From positions 186,001 through 250,000 of the forward strand of contig NZ_OZ075108.1 in assembly GCF_964186625.1 (NCBI RefSeq): DNA of 64,000 nt, in the 5' to 3' direction. Under the pieces are notes generated by a model, which was not told where the DNA came from, ran no database searches, and saw only the letters and a program-made list of their open reading frames with translations. The position numbers were made by a program, and so were the translations under genes. Each line of letters opens with the position of its first letter. Within the stretch, counting starts at the first letter, position 1. Source of the DNA: Asticcacaulis sp. MM231 (GTDB lineage Bacteria > Pseudomonadota > Alphaproteobacteria > Caulobacterales > Caulobacteraceae). Shown piece after piece: positions 44,575-53,399 of the stretch.

Positions 44575-45171
44575 ATGACGACCCCTTCGCGCACCCCGAA
44601 TTACCCTATCCTGCCACAGTTTACCGAGCGTTGGTCGCCCCGCGCCTTTGCCGACAAGCCTGTGACCGAGGAGCAGGTTTTGACTGTTCTCGAAGCCGCG
44701 CGCTGGGCGCCGTCGGCCTCCAACCTACAGCCGTGGCGTTTCTTTTATGGCGTGAAGGGGCAGCCGGAATTCGACACCCTGTTGTCGCTGCTGATCCCCT
44801 TCAACGAAGGCTGGGCGAAGAATGCCGGCGCCCTGATCTTCGTCACCTCGGTCAAGACGTTTGATGGCGAGCGCCAAAACATCACCAACAGCTTTGACGC
44901 CGGTTCGGCCTTTATGTCGCTGAGCCTGCAAGCCCATGCGCTCGGCCTCGTGGCCCACTGCATGGCGGGCATAGAGTATGACAAGGCGCCGATTGTGCTC
45001 GAACTGCCGGAAAACCTCAAGGTCGAGGCCGCCGTCGCCATTGGTTATCAGGGCGATGTCAGCACCCTGGCTGATTTCCTTCAGCCGCGTGAGGCGCCTT
45101 CGCAGCGTCAGGCCCTGTCGGATATGGCCTTCAAGGGCAAGTTCACCGGTGACATCAAAGCGCCGGTTTAA
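44575..45171 (+). CDS. Nitroreductase family protein
   Basis: This 198-residue FMN-dependent oxidoreductase has RWSPRAFADKPVTEEQVLTV, EAARWAPSASNLQPWRF (FMN-binding), FMSLSLQAHALGLVAHCMAG and AAVAIGYQGD, the standard order for nitroreductases. These reduce nitroaromatics, quinones or flavins with NAD(P)H; the substrate is not known. It is followed by a strong terminator and then a large palindrome. Confidence 0.9.
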   Translation: MTTPSRTPNYPILPQFTERWSPRAFADKPVTEEQVLTVLEAARWAPSASNLQPWRFFYGVKGQPEFDTLLSLLIPFNEGWAKNAGALIFVTSVKTFDGERQNITNSFDAGSAFMSLSLQAHALGLVAHCMAGIEYDKAPIVLELPENLKVEAAVAIGYQGDVSTLADFLQPREAPSQRQALSDMAFKGKFTGDIKAPV

Positions 45172-45193
45172 GCTTTAAGGTAGGCCCCATAAG

Positions 45194-45226
45194 AAAGCCC
45201 CCTGAAGTTTAACTTCAGGGGGCTTT
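45194..45226 (+). terminator. Rho-independent terminator after the nitroreductase gene
   Basis: AAAGCCCCCTGAAG (45194-45207) and CTTCAGGGGGCTTT (45213-45226) form a 14-bp perfect stem with a five-base loop, followed by more T residues. Confidence 0.9.
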
Positions 45227-45239
45227 TTGCTGAGCTTGG

Positions 45240-45308
45240 AAGTAAGAAACCCCACCACCATTTCGCTAGTCCTCACTTGAGGCGTGGTGGTGGTGGGGTT
45301 TCTTACTT
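45240..45308. repeat. 21-bp perfect palindromic CCCCACCACC repeat
   Basis: AAGTAAGAAACCCCACCACC plus one A (45240-45260) is perfectly complementary to 45288-45308 across a 27-base loop. The arms are related to those at 20764-20897. It lies at the end of purH and may terminate it, but its length and recurrence suggest a dispersed repeat. Confidence 0.75.
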
Positions 45309-45311
45309 GAA

Positions 45312-46925
45312 TTAGTGTCTGAAAACTCTAACGCCGGTGAAGACCATCGCCAGTCCGGCGGCGTCGGCGGCGTCGATCACCGCTTGATCGCCCATCGAAC
45401 CGCCCGGCTGGATGATGGCGGTGGCGCCGGCAGCAGCGGCTTCCAGCAGGCCATCGGGGAACGGGAAGAAGGCTTCCGAGGCGCAGGCCGACCCCTTGGC
45501 CAGAGACTCGGTCAGGCCCAGACCTTCCGCGGCCTCCTGAGCGCGCAGGCGGGCGATGCGGGCGGAATCGCGGCGGTTCATCTGACCGGCGCCGATACCC
45601 GCCGTGCGGCCATCCTTGGCGTAGACGATGGCGTTCGACTTGACGTGCTTGGCGATGGTGAAGGCGAACAGCATGTCCTCAATCTCGGCTGGGGTCGGCT
45701 GGCGCTTGGTGACCACTTTCAGATCCGCCGCGGTGATGCGGGCGGTGTCGCGCGACTGGACCAGCATGCCGCCGGCCACCGAACGGAACACCTGACCGCC
45801 GGCCAGCGGATCGGGCAGGGAGCCGGTGATCAAGAGGCGCAGGTTCTTCTTGGCGGCGAACACGGCGATGGCGTCTTCATCGACATCCGGCGCCACCACC
45901 ACCTCGGTGAAGACCTCGACGATCTTTTCGGCGGTGGCCTTGTCGAGCTTGCGGTTGAGCGCCACGATGCCACCGAAGGCCGACACCGGATCGCATTCGA
46001 GCGCGCGCTTATAGGCGGTCAAAAGGTCCGGGCCGGTGGCGACGCCGCACGGATTGGCGTGCTTGACGATGACGCAGGCGGCCGAAGCGGCGGGGTCGAA
46101 TTCCGACGCCAGTTCGATGGCGGCGTCGGTATCGGCGACGTTGTTGTAGCTCAGTTCCTTGCCCTGCAATTGCTTGGCGGTAGCGACGCCGGGGCGATCT
46201 TCGCCGGTCTTGTAGAAGGCGGCGGACTGGTGTGGGTTTTCACCGTAGCGCATGGTTTGCAGGCGGGTGGCGCCGATGGTCTTGCGTTCGGGGTAGGCAT
46301 CGCCCAACTGACCGGCGAACCAGGTCGAGACGGCGGCATCGTAAGAGGCTGTGCGGGCGAAAGCGCGGGCAGCCAGGGATTTACGAAGGGCCAGCGATGT
46401 CGTGCCGGTGTGCTTAAGGGCGGCTAGCACTTCATCCATGCCGGCCTTGTCGACGCACACGCTGACATAGGGGTGGTTCTTGGCCGATGAGCGGATCATG
46501 GCCGGTCCGCCGATGTCGACGTTTTCGATGGCGGCTTCAAAGGCCCCGCCGCTTTGAATAGTGGCCTCGAACGGATAGAGGTCGATCCAGACGATATCGA
46601 TCGGCTGGATGTCGTGGTCTTTCAGCGCCTGCGCGTGTTCGGGGGCATCACGATAGGCGAGCAGCGCGCCGTGCACCTTAGGATGAAGCGTCTTGACGCG
46701 ACCATCCATCATTTCCGGAAAACCGGTAATGTCGGCCACGTCCCTGACGGCGATATTGGCCTTTTGCAGGGCCGCCTTGGTGCCGCCGGTCGAGAGCAGT
46801 TCAACGCCGGCCGCGACGAGCGCTTGGCCGGCTTCGATCAGGCCGGTCTTGTCGGAGAGCGAGATCAGGGCGCGTTTCGGGGTGACGAGATCGGCGGCGG
46901 GTGGAAAATCAGGAGCGGCGGGCAT
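45312..46925 (-). CDS. purH: Bifunctional AICAR transformylase / IMP cyclohydrolase
   Basis: This 537-residue enzyme carries out the last two steps of IMP synthesis. The N-terminal IMP cyclohydrolase domain has [45 protein letters not shown] and [16 protein letters not shown]. The C-terminal transformylase domain has [18 protein letters not shown] [46 protein letters not shown] and [19 protein letters not shown]. The order purH, heparinase-like, rpe, rsmB is conserved in alphaproteobacteria; here two glycine-zipper genes lie within it. Confidence 0.97.
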   Translation of the reverse strand: MPAAPDFPPAADLVTPKRALISLSDKTGLIEAGQALVAAGVELLSTGGTKAALQKANIAVRDVADITGFPEMMDGRVKTLHPKVHGALLAYRDAPEHAQALKDHDIQPIDIVWIDLYPFEATIQSGGAFEAAIENVDIGGPAMIRSSAKNHPYVSVCVDKAGMDEVLAALKHTGTTSLALRKSLAARAFARTASYDAAVSTWFAGQLGDAYPERKTIGATRLQTMRYGENPHQSAAFYKTGEDRPGVATAKQLQGKELSYNNVADTDAAIELASEFDPAASAACVIVKHANPCGVATGPDLLTAYKRALECDPVSAFGGIVALNRKLDKATAEKIVEVFTEVVVAPDVDEDAIAVFAAKKNLRLLITGSLPDPLAGGQVFRSVAGGMLVQSRDTARITAADLKVVTKRQPTPAEIEDMLFAFTIAKHVKSNAIVYAKDGRTAGIGAGQMNRRDSARIARLRAQEAAEGLGLTESLAKGSACASEAFFPFPDGLLEAAAAGATAIIQPGGSMGDQAVIDAADAAGLAMVFTGVRVFRH

Positions 46926-47023
46926 GGGCTATCCGTATGTGGGGGGAGGAAATTTGCCCCGCATGTACACGAACCCGTCACATTTGCCTAGGCCAGCGGG
47001 ATAACAAGCTGCGACCACATATG

Positions 47024-47146
47024 ACAAAACCCCCGCCGCGGGTGAGCACGGCCCAAAAACTCACAACGAAACCTCCGCCGTGGGTGAGCATGGCCCAAAG
47101 ATTTATAACAAAACCTCCGCCGTGGGTGAGCACGGCGGAGGCTTCG
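47024..47146. repeat. 42-bp tandem array derived from a terminator
   Basis: Three copies start at exactly 42-base spacing (47024, 47066, 47108). Each reads approximately ACRAAACCTCCGCCGTGGG then TGAGCAYGGC. Only the third copy holds a complete hairpin, CCTCCGCCGT/ACGGCGGAGG (47114-47141), which on the minus strand is followed by TTTTGTT and so is a Rho-independent terminator for the glycine-zipper gene. The other two copies repeat the loop, 3' arm and T-tract only. Confidence 0.85.
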
Positions 47147-47179
47147 CTGGTCATCGCGATCTCAAACTACCAGGGGTAC

Positions 47180-47599
47180 TTAGTAGCGAGACCCGTAGCG
47201 ATCACCATTGCTGTAGTGCTTGTAGCTGTTGTAGCGAACCGGCTGGCTGCGGTAGCCATAGTTGCGGTCCTCATAACGCTGGCGTTCCATGGCGGCTTCG
47301 GCCTTGTTACAGGTGTCCTTGCCCTGATCCTTGCCGAGTTTGTTGCCCAGCAGGCCGCCGACGACGGCGCCGCCAACGGCGCCCAGACCCTTTTCATTCT
47401 TGGCGACCTGGCTGCCCAGCAAACCGCCGGCCAGAGCGCCGAGGATGGCGCCGGTCTTGGCGCTGTTCGACTTGGTGACCTCGCACTGATAGGTGGTGCG
47501 GGCCGAAGCCGAGGTCGGGGCCATGACAGCCGTGGTGGAACCGATGATCAGGCCGGAAGTGACAACAGCGGCCATAGTGTTTTTAAAGATCTTGCTCAT
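47180..47599 (-). CDS. Glycine zipper 2TM domain protein 1
   Basis: This 139-residue exported protein has a signal peptide (AAVVTSGLIIGSTTAVMA) followed by TYQCEVTKSNSAKTGAI. A glycine-zipper membrane hairpin is rich in G and A: ILGALAGGLLGSQVAKNEKG, then VGGAVVGGLLGNKLGKDQGK. The end is Tyr/Arg/Ser-rich. This plan is found in outer-membrane lipoprotein-like Gly-zipper proteins (SlyB/Rcp-like), without the lipid cysteine here. AGGA precedes the ATG. A second, closely related gene lies 220 bases upstream. Confidence 0.85.
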   Translation of the reverse strand: MSKIFKNTMAAVVTSGLIIGSTTAVMAPTSASARTTYQCEVTKSNSAKTGAILGALAGGLLGSQVAKNEKGLGAVGGAVVGGLLGNKLGKDQGKDTCNKAEAAMERQRYEDRNYGYRSQPVRYNSYKHYSNGDRYGSRY

Positions 47600-47753
47600 A
47601 ACTTTAGTCCTTCGTGTCTGTGGCGACCGGTTGATCCGATGTGCCGTTCATGAGGACAGTTATAGCCCCCTGAACCTGAACGGGATTTGACGGCTTCGTT
47701 CATGCCTGTTCAGGAAAGCATTTATTTTTGAAGCGCTTAGACAGGGCTGTCAT

Positions 47754-47803
47754 CCTGATAGAAAAGGGCCCCGCTAAGATCAGCGGGGCCCTTTTCTATC
47801 AGG
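47754..47803 (-). terminator. 22-bp perfect stem between the glycine-zipper genes
   Basis: CCTGATAGAAAAGGGCCCCG plus CT (47754-47775) pairs perfectly with 47782-47803 over a six-base loop. On the minus strand the stem end reads CTTTTCTATCAGG. It follows the second glycine-zipper gene and should end its transcript. Confidence 0.85.
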
Positions 47804-47819
47804 TCGGTCTAAAATTATT

Positions 47820-48191
47820 TTAGCGAACGTAGCGATAAACGACCTTGTGGCGGCGACCGTGCTTGTCGGTTTCATAGACTGTGCGCGTGCGATAGGCCTC
47901 TTCATCGACGCAACGCTTTTTGGCATTGTTCTTGCCGACCTTGTTGCCGATCAGACCCCCGGCCACCGCGCCGCCGACCGTGCCGAGACCGCGCTCATTC
48001 TTGGATATCTGGCTGCCGATCAGCCCGCCTGCGATGGCGCCTACGACCGCGCCCTTCTGGCCGGACTGCTTTTGCTCATACTTGCAGCGATATTGCGGAT
48101 AGGCCTGCGAGACCGAAGGGATCGCGGCGGTGCCGGCGACAAGACCCAGAGTAACCAGGGCGGCGGCGGTAGTTTTCAGAAAACGTGACAT
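47820..48191 (-). CDS. Glycine zipper 2TM domain protein 2
   Basis: This is a 123-residue paralogue of the previous gene. ATG 48191 follows GGAG by seven bases. The signal peptide is TTAAALVTLGLVAGTAAIPS, the mature start is QYRCKYEQKQSGQKGAVVGA, and the zipper is VVGAIAGGLIGSQISKNERG then VGGAVAGGLIGNKVGKNNAK. The tail is basic (KHGRRHKVVYRYVR). The function is unknown; both proteins probably sit in or near the outer membrane. They separate purH from the heparinase-like gene. Confidence 0.85.
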   Translation of the reverse strand: MSRFLKTTAAALVTLGLVAGTAAIPSVSQAYPQYRCKYEQKQSGQKGAVVGAIAGGLIGSQISKNERGLGTVGGAVAGGLIGNKVGKNNAKKRCVDEEAYRTRTVYETDKHGRRHKVVYRYVR

Positions 48192-48299
48192 GACAATACT
48201 CCTTGTGCGCATTTCGGAGCGCGGATTTAGCCGGGAGTATCCGTTTTACGATGTAAAGATGCAGTCAGGAGAATAGGCTGATCCTGTAAAGACCTGGCG

Positions 48300-50024
48300 T
48301 CACGCCTCGGCCGGAGACAGCTTCCAGCGCAGGCGCGTCACTGTATCTAAGCGAGCGGTGCCATGCAGGGTGATCAGGGTGGTTTTGCGCGCCACACCCT
48401 TTTCAAACACCATGCCCTCATCGAGCGTCACATCACGGGCGTCATGGCGCAGCCACCAGCCACGGCCACCGGGGCCGCGCAACAGGATGCTTTTCTTGTC
48501 GCGCGCCATTGAGGCCTGAACCTCCGGATGGAGCAGGAAGCGCACCGTGTAGTTGGCGTTGAGCGGCAGGTTTTTGTTCTTGCTGGCGATCGGCGTCAGG
48601 CGTTCTTCGCCGCGCAGTTCGTCACGCAGGGCATCGACATAGAGGCGGCGCTCGTGCTTGACGCCAAACTTCGGCCGCCAGCCCTCGTGCTCCATCTCCA
48701 GCAGGGTGCCGGATTCCTCAGCCTCGACGCGGCGGCTGCGCACCTTGTAACGCAGACCCTCCAGCGTGAAGTGCAGCAGTTCGCCGAACTTACCCGACAG
48801 CGGCTTGAGGATGACTTCATCGCCGATACTCAACGTATTGGCCCCGCCAATCACACGAAAGGCCTCACGATCAGACTGCGCCGGTGACCAGCCGGGCGAC
48901 ACGATCAGCTTGTCACGCCCGCCCGAAACCTCGAAGCTCATCGGATAGTCACAGGCGGCAAAGCCGAAATCGCCAGCCTTGGCCTCGCCGGTATCGACAT
49001 AGACGCTTAAAGACCGGCCGAGCATACAGTGATAGCGGCCCTGTTCGAGCACAGTCGGCAAATTGGAGGCGCTGGCTTCGGTCTGGATCATGGCTGGCGC
49101 GATCTGGTCTTCCAGCAGCGATTCCGAACCCTGAAAAGCGACCAGACTGCCATCGGGGTGGCTAAGCGTGCGGACAAAGCGCGACAGGCGATCGATATGC
49201 TGCTCAATGTAATCGGGCACCGCCTGGCTGCGCTGGCTCAGGCCATCGATCAGCAGCAGCAGGTCGTAGAGCAGTTCCAGACCCTGCTGCGGACTGCGCG
49301 AGGCATGGCTGCCATCGCTCAGCATGGCTTTGCGCAAAGAGCGCGGCAAGCGTTTCAGGCCCTTCTTGCGGAAGGCATCGCCGACACCGCCCGACAGCAC
49401 ACAGCCAACCGCCACCAGCGCTACAGCGCGACTGGCCTGATGCGCGGCGTTCTGGTGCAGGCGCAGCAGGTGGCGGCCCTGTTCGGCCAGAGATTGCGAC
49501 AGGAGATGCACCTCTTCCGGGCGCGATACGGCGGCCATGCGGCGGGTATGGATGGCCAGGTTGATCAGGCGGCGCGGCAGGACTTCCTCGCCCCAGGTGA
49601 AGGGGGTCCAGCTTCTGAAAGTGCGCTGCCACAGCAGGAACAGGCGCATGGCCTCGCGTGCGCCGTCATCGCCCTGCGTCATCAGGTCGGAGAGCCACGA
49701 GAAACGGTGCAGTTCGATGGCGAAGGCGCGGGTCGGCGACGGACGGTTCCATGGATCGCCGGAGCCCTGAACGCTCATGCGCGCATTGGCCAGCGCAAAA
49801 CGGCCGGAGAGAATGGCCTTGCCGGCAAGCGCGTTGGCGGGACGGCCATCGTGCGGCGCGGCCAGAAAGCCATCCGGCACGCGGCCTTTCAGCGTCAGGC
49901 GATAGCCCGGCATACCGAAAAGTTCGGCCCCGGCCTGCTTGCGCAACCACGCCCCAACGACCTTTTGCCAGGGCGTCGCGGCTTTGATCACATCGGCAAG
50001 CGGGGTCAACTCATAGGCCTGCAT
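48300..50024 (-). CDS. Heparinase II/III family protein
   Basis: This 574-residue protein has an N-terminal helical (alpha/alpha-toroid-like) half (RLFLLWQRTFRSWTPFTWGE, LSQSLAEQGRHLLRL) and a C-terminal beta-sandwich with DFGFAACDYPMSFEVSGGRD, VIGGANTLSIGD and TVRFLLHPEVQASMARD. This matches the heparinase II/III-like proteins that lie beside rpe, rsmB and purH in alphaproteobacteria. The true substrate is unknown, probably an acidic envelope polysaccharide. No clear signal peptide is seen. It starts six bases after the rpe stop. Confidence 0.9.
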   Translation of the reverse strand: MQAYELTPLADVIKAATPWQKVVGAWLRKQAGAELFGMPGYRLTLKGRVPDGFLAAPHDGRPANALAGKAILSGRFALANARMSVQGSGDPWNRPSPTRAFAIELHRFSWLSDLMTQGDDGAREAMRLFLLWQRTFRSWTPFTWGEEVLPRRLINLAIHTRRMAAVSRPEEVHLLSQSLAEQGRHLLRLHQNAAHQASRAVALVAVGCVLSGGVGDAFRKKGLKRLPRSLRKAMLSDGSHASRSPQQGLELLYDLLLLIDGLSQRSQAVPDYIEQHIDRLSRFVRTLSHPDGSLVAFQGSESLLEDQIAPAMIQTEASASNLPTVLEQGRYHCMLGRSLSVYVDTGEAKAGDFGFAACDYPMSFEVSGGRDKLIVSPGWSPAQSDREAFRVIGGANTLSIGDEVILKPLSGKFGELLHFTLEGLRYKVRSRRVEAEESGTLLEMEHEGWRPKFGVKHERRLYVDALRDELRGEERLTPIASKNKNLPLNANYTVRFLLHPEVQASMARDKKSILLRGPGGRGWWLRHDARDVTLDEGMVFEKGVARKTTLITLHGTARLDTVTRLRWKLSPAEA

Positions 50025-50030
50025 GGGGAA

Positions 50031-50690
50031 TTAAAGCCCCTTGAGTTGCTTGATGTTAGCCGCGTAAGCCGAAGGCCCGCCCTTGAAGACCGCGGTTCCG
50101 GCGACCATGGCCGTGGCGCCGGCCTCGACGCAGAGGTGCGCATTGGCCGCATTGACGCCGCCATCGACCTGCAGAATAGCGTGGTGCCCGACGGCATCGA
50201 GCTTCTTGCGGATGACCTCGATCTTCTTCAACTGGCCATCGATAAAGCTCTGGCCACCGAAGCCCGGATTGACGCTCATCACCAGCACCAGATCGATATC
50301 GTCCATGATCCAGTCAAGGATCTCGACAGGCGTGGCCGGATTGAGCACGACGCCGGCCTTGGCGCCCAACTGGCGGATATATTTCAACGAGCGGTGCAGG
50401 TGAGGGCCGGCTTCCGGATGCAGGCTGATATAGTCAGCACCGGCATTGCGGAAGGCCTCAAGGAAACTGTCGACCGGCGAGATCATCAGATGGCAATCGA
50501 ACGGCAGGTTCGAGTGCGGCCGCAGGGCCTTCACCACGTCCGGCCCGATGGTGATATTGGGCACGAAATGGCCGTCCATGACATCGATATGGACCCAGTC
50601 GGCGCCCGCTTCGGTGATGGCGCGGACCTCTTCGCCAAGCTTGGAAAAGTCGGAGGCCAGGATGGACGGGCAAATCAGGGGCGTGGTCAT
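50031..50690 (-). CDS. rpe: Ribulose-phosphate 3-epimerase
   Basis: This 219-residue TIM-barrel enzyme interconverts ribulose 5-phosphate and xylulose 5-phosphate in the pentose phosphate pathway. Motifs are CPSILASDFSKLGEEV, WVHIDVMDGHFVPNITIGP, DCHLMISPVD, LVMSVNPGFGGQSFID and LQVDGGVNAANAH, all with the metal-binding His/Asp residues. It lies between rsmB and the heparinase-like gene on the same strand. Confidence 0.97.
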   Translation of the reverse strand: MTTPLICPSILASDFSKLGEEVRAITEAGADWVHIDVMDGHFVPNITIGPDVVKALRPHSNLPFDCHLMISPVDSFLEAFRNAGADYISLHPEAGPHLHRSLKYIRQLGAKAGVVLNPATPVEILDWIMDDIDLVLVMSVNPGFGGQSFIDGQLKKIEVIRKKLDAVGHHAILQVDGGVNAANAHLCVEAGATAMVAGTAVFKGGPSAYAANIKQLKGL

Positions 50691-50766
50691 GATCGGGGTA
50701 CTCGCGGATTTTGAGCCAAAAAGCGCTCTTCAGTGCTTAAAGCGCTTGTGTGGAGGTGGTCAACTC

Positions 50767-52203
50767 TTATTGGCCGGGTTGGCGGCTGAGGCGGGCGATA
50801 AAGAAACCGTCCTGACCACCGGGGCGCTGGTGCGGTAACAGGCGCAGCCAGCCTTCTTCACGTACCGAGTCCGCCGGAATACCGAGTTCAGCAGCACTTT
50901 CCGGCGAAACCGTGTTCAGCACGAAATCTTTATTGCGGCGCAGGAAGGCCAGGACCTGGGTCTCGCCCTCTTCGCGCTCCAGCGAACAGGTGCAATAGAC
51001 CAGATCGCCGCCGGTCTTGACGCGCTTCGCCGCCGAATCGAGCAGGCGATGCTGCACATCGGCCAGCTTGGCGATATCGGCCGGCTTGGTGCCCCACAGC
51101 ACATCGGGCTGGCGGCGCAGGGTGCCGGTGGCCGAACACGGCGCATCGAGCAGCACGATGTCAAACTTGCGATTGTCCTCAAAGCTTTCGGCGTCGGCCA
51201 TCTGGATTTCGGCGGAAAGCTTCGTGCGTTCCAGATTTTCCTCGACGCGCTTGAGGCGGTTCTTCGAGCGATCGAGCGCCACCACGGACGCGCCGCGGCT
51301 CAGCATCTGCATGGTCTTGCCACCGGGTGCGGCGCACAGGTCGATGGCCGTCTTGCCCTTGATCTCACCGAGAATATTGACGGCGGCCACGGCGGCGGCA
51401 TCCTGCACCCACCAGACTCCATCGTCATAGCCGGACCATTCGCGGACATCGCCACGCAGGGCGCTGCGCAGGGTGAGGCCGCCGAGATCGGTGCCTTCCA
51501 GCGCGTCCTTGTGGGCGGTCATATCCTCTGAGGTCTTGAAGCTCAGATCGGTGGCGGGTTCCTCGGTCAGCATGTAGGCGATGCCGTTGGCGTTGTCCTC
51601 GCCGTAAGCCGCCTTCCAGCGGGCATAGAGCCAGTCGGGTGCGAGGCGTGAGGCGATCACCGGCGGCAGGCCGCCTTCGCGGATAACGCCGCGCAGGATG
51701 GCGTTGATCAGGCCCTTGAACGGGCGGGTGTTGGAGGCGCGTTCGGCCAGCTTGACCGTGGTTGAGACGGCGGCAAAATCGGGCACGTTCATAAAGCCGA
51801 TCTGCACCAGACCGACGCGCAGGAGATCGCAGACGGCGGCGGACGGCAGCTTCTTGGTCTTCTTCTCGATGATGTGATCGAGCTGGCCTAAGCGGCGCAG
51901 CACCAGCAGGGCCATGGCGCGAGCAAAGGCGCGTTCGCCTTCGCTCAAAGAGAGGAATTCGGCGCGCGTCACGGCTTCGTCGAAACCGGAGCGCTTGGTC
52001 AAGGCGGCATCGATCAGGCTCATGGCGGCAATGCGGGCGTTCATGCCGATATCGCCGTCGTCGTCGGTATTCACGGTCGGTTCGGGATGCTGGATCGGCG
52101 CTTGCTTGGCGGCGATCTTGGCGGCCATGCCTTTCGACGGCGGACGCTTGACGAGCTTGCGCTGGAAGGTGGGTTTGCCAGCGGGAGGTCTGTTCGGGGC
52201 CAT
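50767..52203 (-). CDS. rsmB: 16S rRNA (cytosine-967-C5) methyltransferase RsmB
   Basis: This is a 478-residue RNA methyltransferase. A Lys/Pro-rich N-terminal extension precedes a NusB-like RNA-binding domain (SEGERAFARAMALLVLRRLG). The Rossmann domain has DLCAAPGGKTMQML, VLLDAPCSATGTLRR and VYCTCSLEREEGETQV, with both cysteines of the m5C mechanism. Its upstream side faces the insertion-sequence island. In relatives the neighbour there is htpX, which lies on the other side of the island. Confidence 0.93.
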   Translation of the reverse strand: MAPNRPPAGKPTFQRKLVKRPPSKGMAAKIAAKQAPIQHPEPTVNTDDDGDIGMNARIAAMSLIDAALTKRSGFDEAVTRAEFLSLSEGERAFARAMALLVLRRLGQLDHIIEKKTKKLPSAAVCDLLRVGLVQIGFMNVPDFAAVSTTVKLAERASNTRPFKGLINAILRGVIREGGLPPVIASRLAPDWLYARWKAAYGEDNANGIAYMLTEEPATDLSFKTSEDMTAHKDALEGTDLGGLTLRSALRGDVREWSGYDDGVWWVQDAAAVAAVNILGEIKGKTAIDLCAAPGGKTMQMLSRGASVVALDRSKNRLKRVEENLERTKLSAEIQMADAESFEDNRKFDIVLLDAPCSATGTLRRQPDVLWGTKPADIAKLADVQHRLLDSAAKRVKTGGDLVYCTCSLEREEGETQVLAFLRRNKDFVLNTVSPESAAELGIPADSVREEGWLRLLPHQRPGGQDGFFIARLSRQPGQ

Positions 52204-52290
52204 AAGGGGCGCGCTTTCTAAGATGCTTGGGAAGGTTGCGTCCTATATGGCTCCGGAGGGGTGTGCGTCAACCTTTGAAAGGTTAAGGGG

Positions 52291-52323
52291 TATCCACAGA
52301 TTACACAGATTGCACAGATTAAG
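52291..52323. repeat. CACAGATT iteron cluster, left border of the island
   Basis: TATCCACAGATTACACAGAT is followed by TGCACAGATTAAG: three near-direct copies of ACAGATT with 9-base spacing. Its inverse stands at 56766-56803, so the 4.5-kb region between is bracketed by inverted copies. Confidence 0.75.
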
Positions 52324-52456
52324 GGCCAGATGTTTCAAAGACAGGGATTACAAATTCAGAGAAGTCTTCAGACATATAGCCTAAGCCGTGCTTGAGGTTA
52401 AATGAGACAGCATGTTAAAAGGCGCACGGAAACGTTGAGCCTTATAAGGGAAAGCA

Positions 52457-52765
52457 ATGATTGGTTGTACGGAATCGCGTCAAGCGCTTTCAGGTTGGGC
52501 TCAGTTTTTCGGGGCGATGTTGGCCTTGATTGTCACCTATCTGACAGCGTTCGTTCCCCTATGGCATCGAAAAAGGCAGTTAAAAGGCGCTGCGACGCGC
52601 CTCTTGGCGAATGGATACGAGGTGGTTGAAAGCTATCATCGGACCTCGGCGCATTTTCTACCCTTTCCCCTTTCAATTCGCGGGGCGTCATTAACAATGA
52701 CAAGTGTGGCTGATGAAATCGACAGGTTTCCAATTTTCGAGCTAGAGCGGGATGACATTACTTGA
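52457..52765 (+). pseudogene. N-terminal fragment of a small membrane protein, cut by IS630
   Basis: The frame opens at ATG 52457 after GGGA. It encodes a membrane helix (FFGAMLALIVTYLTAFVPLW) and then a cytoplasmic stretch (LANGYEVVESYHRTSAHF, EIDRFPIFELE). It ends where the IS630 remnant begins (about 52757), using a stop inside the element. The likely C-terminal remainder is at 56490-56648, on the same strand. The two fragments together would make a protein of about 150 residues. No known family is recognised. Confidence 0.6.
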
Positions 52766-53399
52766 CTCCATAGCCCGAGTTTTGGAGATATCTGCGGCAT
52801 TCTTCGGGCTCAAAAGCGTCGAGTAGCGATCCTATTCTGCGCCATGTTGTCTCTACCGATCTCTCCGCGGCTTTCCTGAGCAGGTGTTTGAGTTTCGAGA
52901 ATACCTGCTCAATAGGGTTGAGGTCTGGACTGTACGGTGGCAGGAAGAAGAGCTTTGCTCCAGCACGTCGGATAGCTTTTCGGATAGCTGGACTTTTATG
53001 GCTACCGAGGTTGTCCATGATTACAATGTCACCCTGGTTAAGTGTCGGTACCAGGAATTCCTCGACATAAAGGTTGAACGTCGCTCCGTTGATTGGTCCG
53101 TCCAAAACACACGGCGCGTCGATTCTATCGCTCCGAAGGGCTGCCAGAAACGTCATCGTTTTCCAGTGTCCAAAGGGTGCCTTCCCACACAGTCTCTGTC
53201 CGCGAGGGCACCATCCGCGCAAAGCCGCCATATTGGTTTTAGCCCAGGTTTCATCGATGAAAACGAGGTGTCCCAGGTCGAGCCTGCCTTGATATTTGCG
53301 CCACTGCTCTCGACGACGCGCAACATCGGGCCGGTCCTGTTCGCTCGCCATTATCGTTTTTTTTTGAAGCTCAGCCCTTCTGAGTGAACGAACCGCCAA
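52758..53399 (-). CDS. IS630-family transposase, catalytic part (orfB)
   Basis: This frame of 213 codons encodes the DDE catalytic domain: EQDRPDVARRREQWRKYQ, VFIDETWAKTNMAALRGW, HWKTMTFLAALRSDRI, IVMDNLGSHK and PPYSPDLNPIEQVFSKLKHL. The preceding DNA-binding part is in another frame that ends FVHSEGLSFKKK, followed by a run of nine A residues (53358-53366 as T on the plus strand). A -1 slip on that run would join the frames, which is how many IS630 elements make their transposase. The upstream part has a further shift near 53512, so this copy is probably dead. Confidence 0.85.
   Translation of the reverse strand: MAVRSLRRAELQKKTIMASEQDRPDVARRREQWRKYQGRLDLGHLVFIDETWAKTNMAALRGWCPRGQRLCGKAPFGHWKTMTFLAALRSDRIDAPCVLDGPINGATFNLYVEEFLVPTLNQGDIVIMDNLGSHKSPAIRKAIRRAGAKLFFLPPYSPDLNPIEQVFSKLKHLLRKAAERSVETTWRRIGSLLDAFEPEECRRYLQNSGYGVK

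Noticed and set aside
47024..47146. Possible CRISPR array (three regular repeats)
   Set aside because: Repeats are contiguous with no unique spacers, and no cas gene is nearby; the units derive from a terminator.
46901..47653. Plus-strand open frame over the tandem repeat and glycine-zipper gene
   Set aside because: The repeated TKPPPWVS segments come from the 42-bp DNA repeat and the rest is antisense to a gene with signal peptide and ribosome site.
49029..50714. Plus-strand open frame of 561 codons across the heparinase-like and rpe genes
   Set aside because: It is antisense to two clearly recognised genes, its protein is Gln/Arg/Ala-rich with no family signal, and long antisense frames are common at this G+C content.
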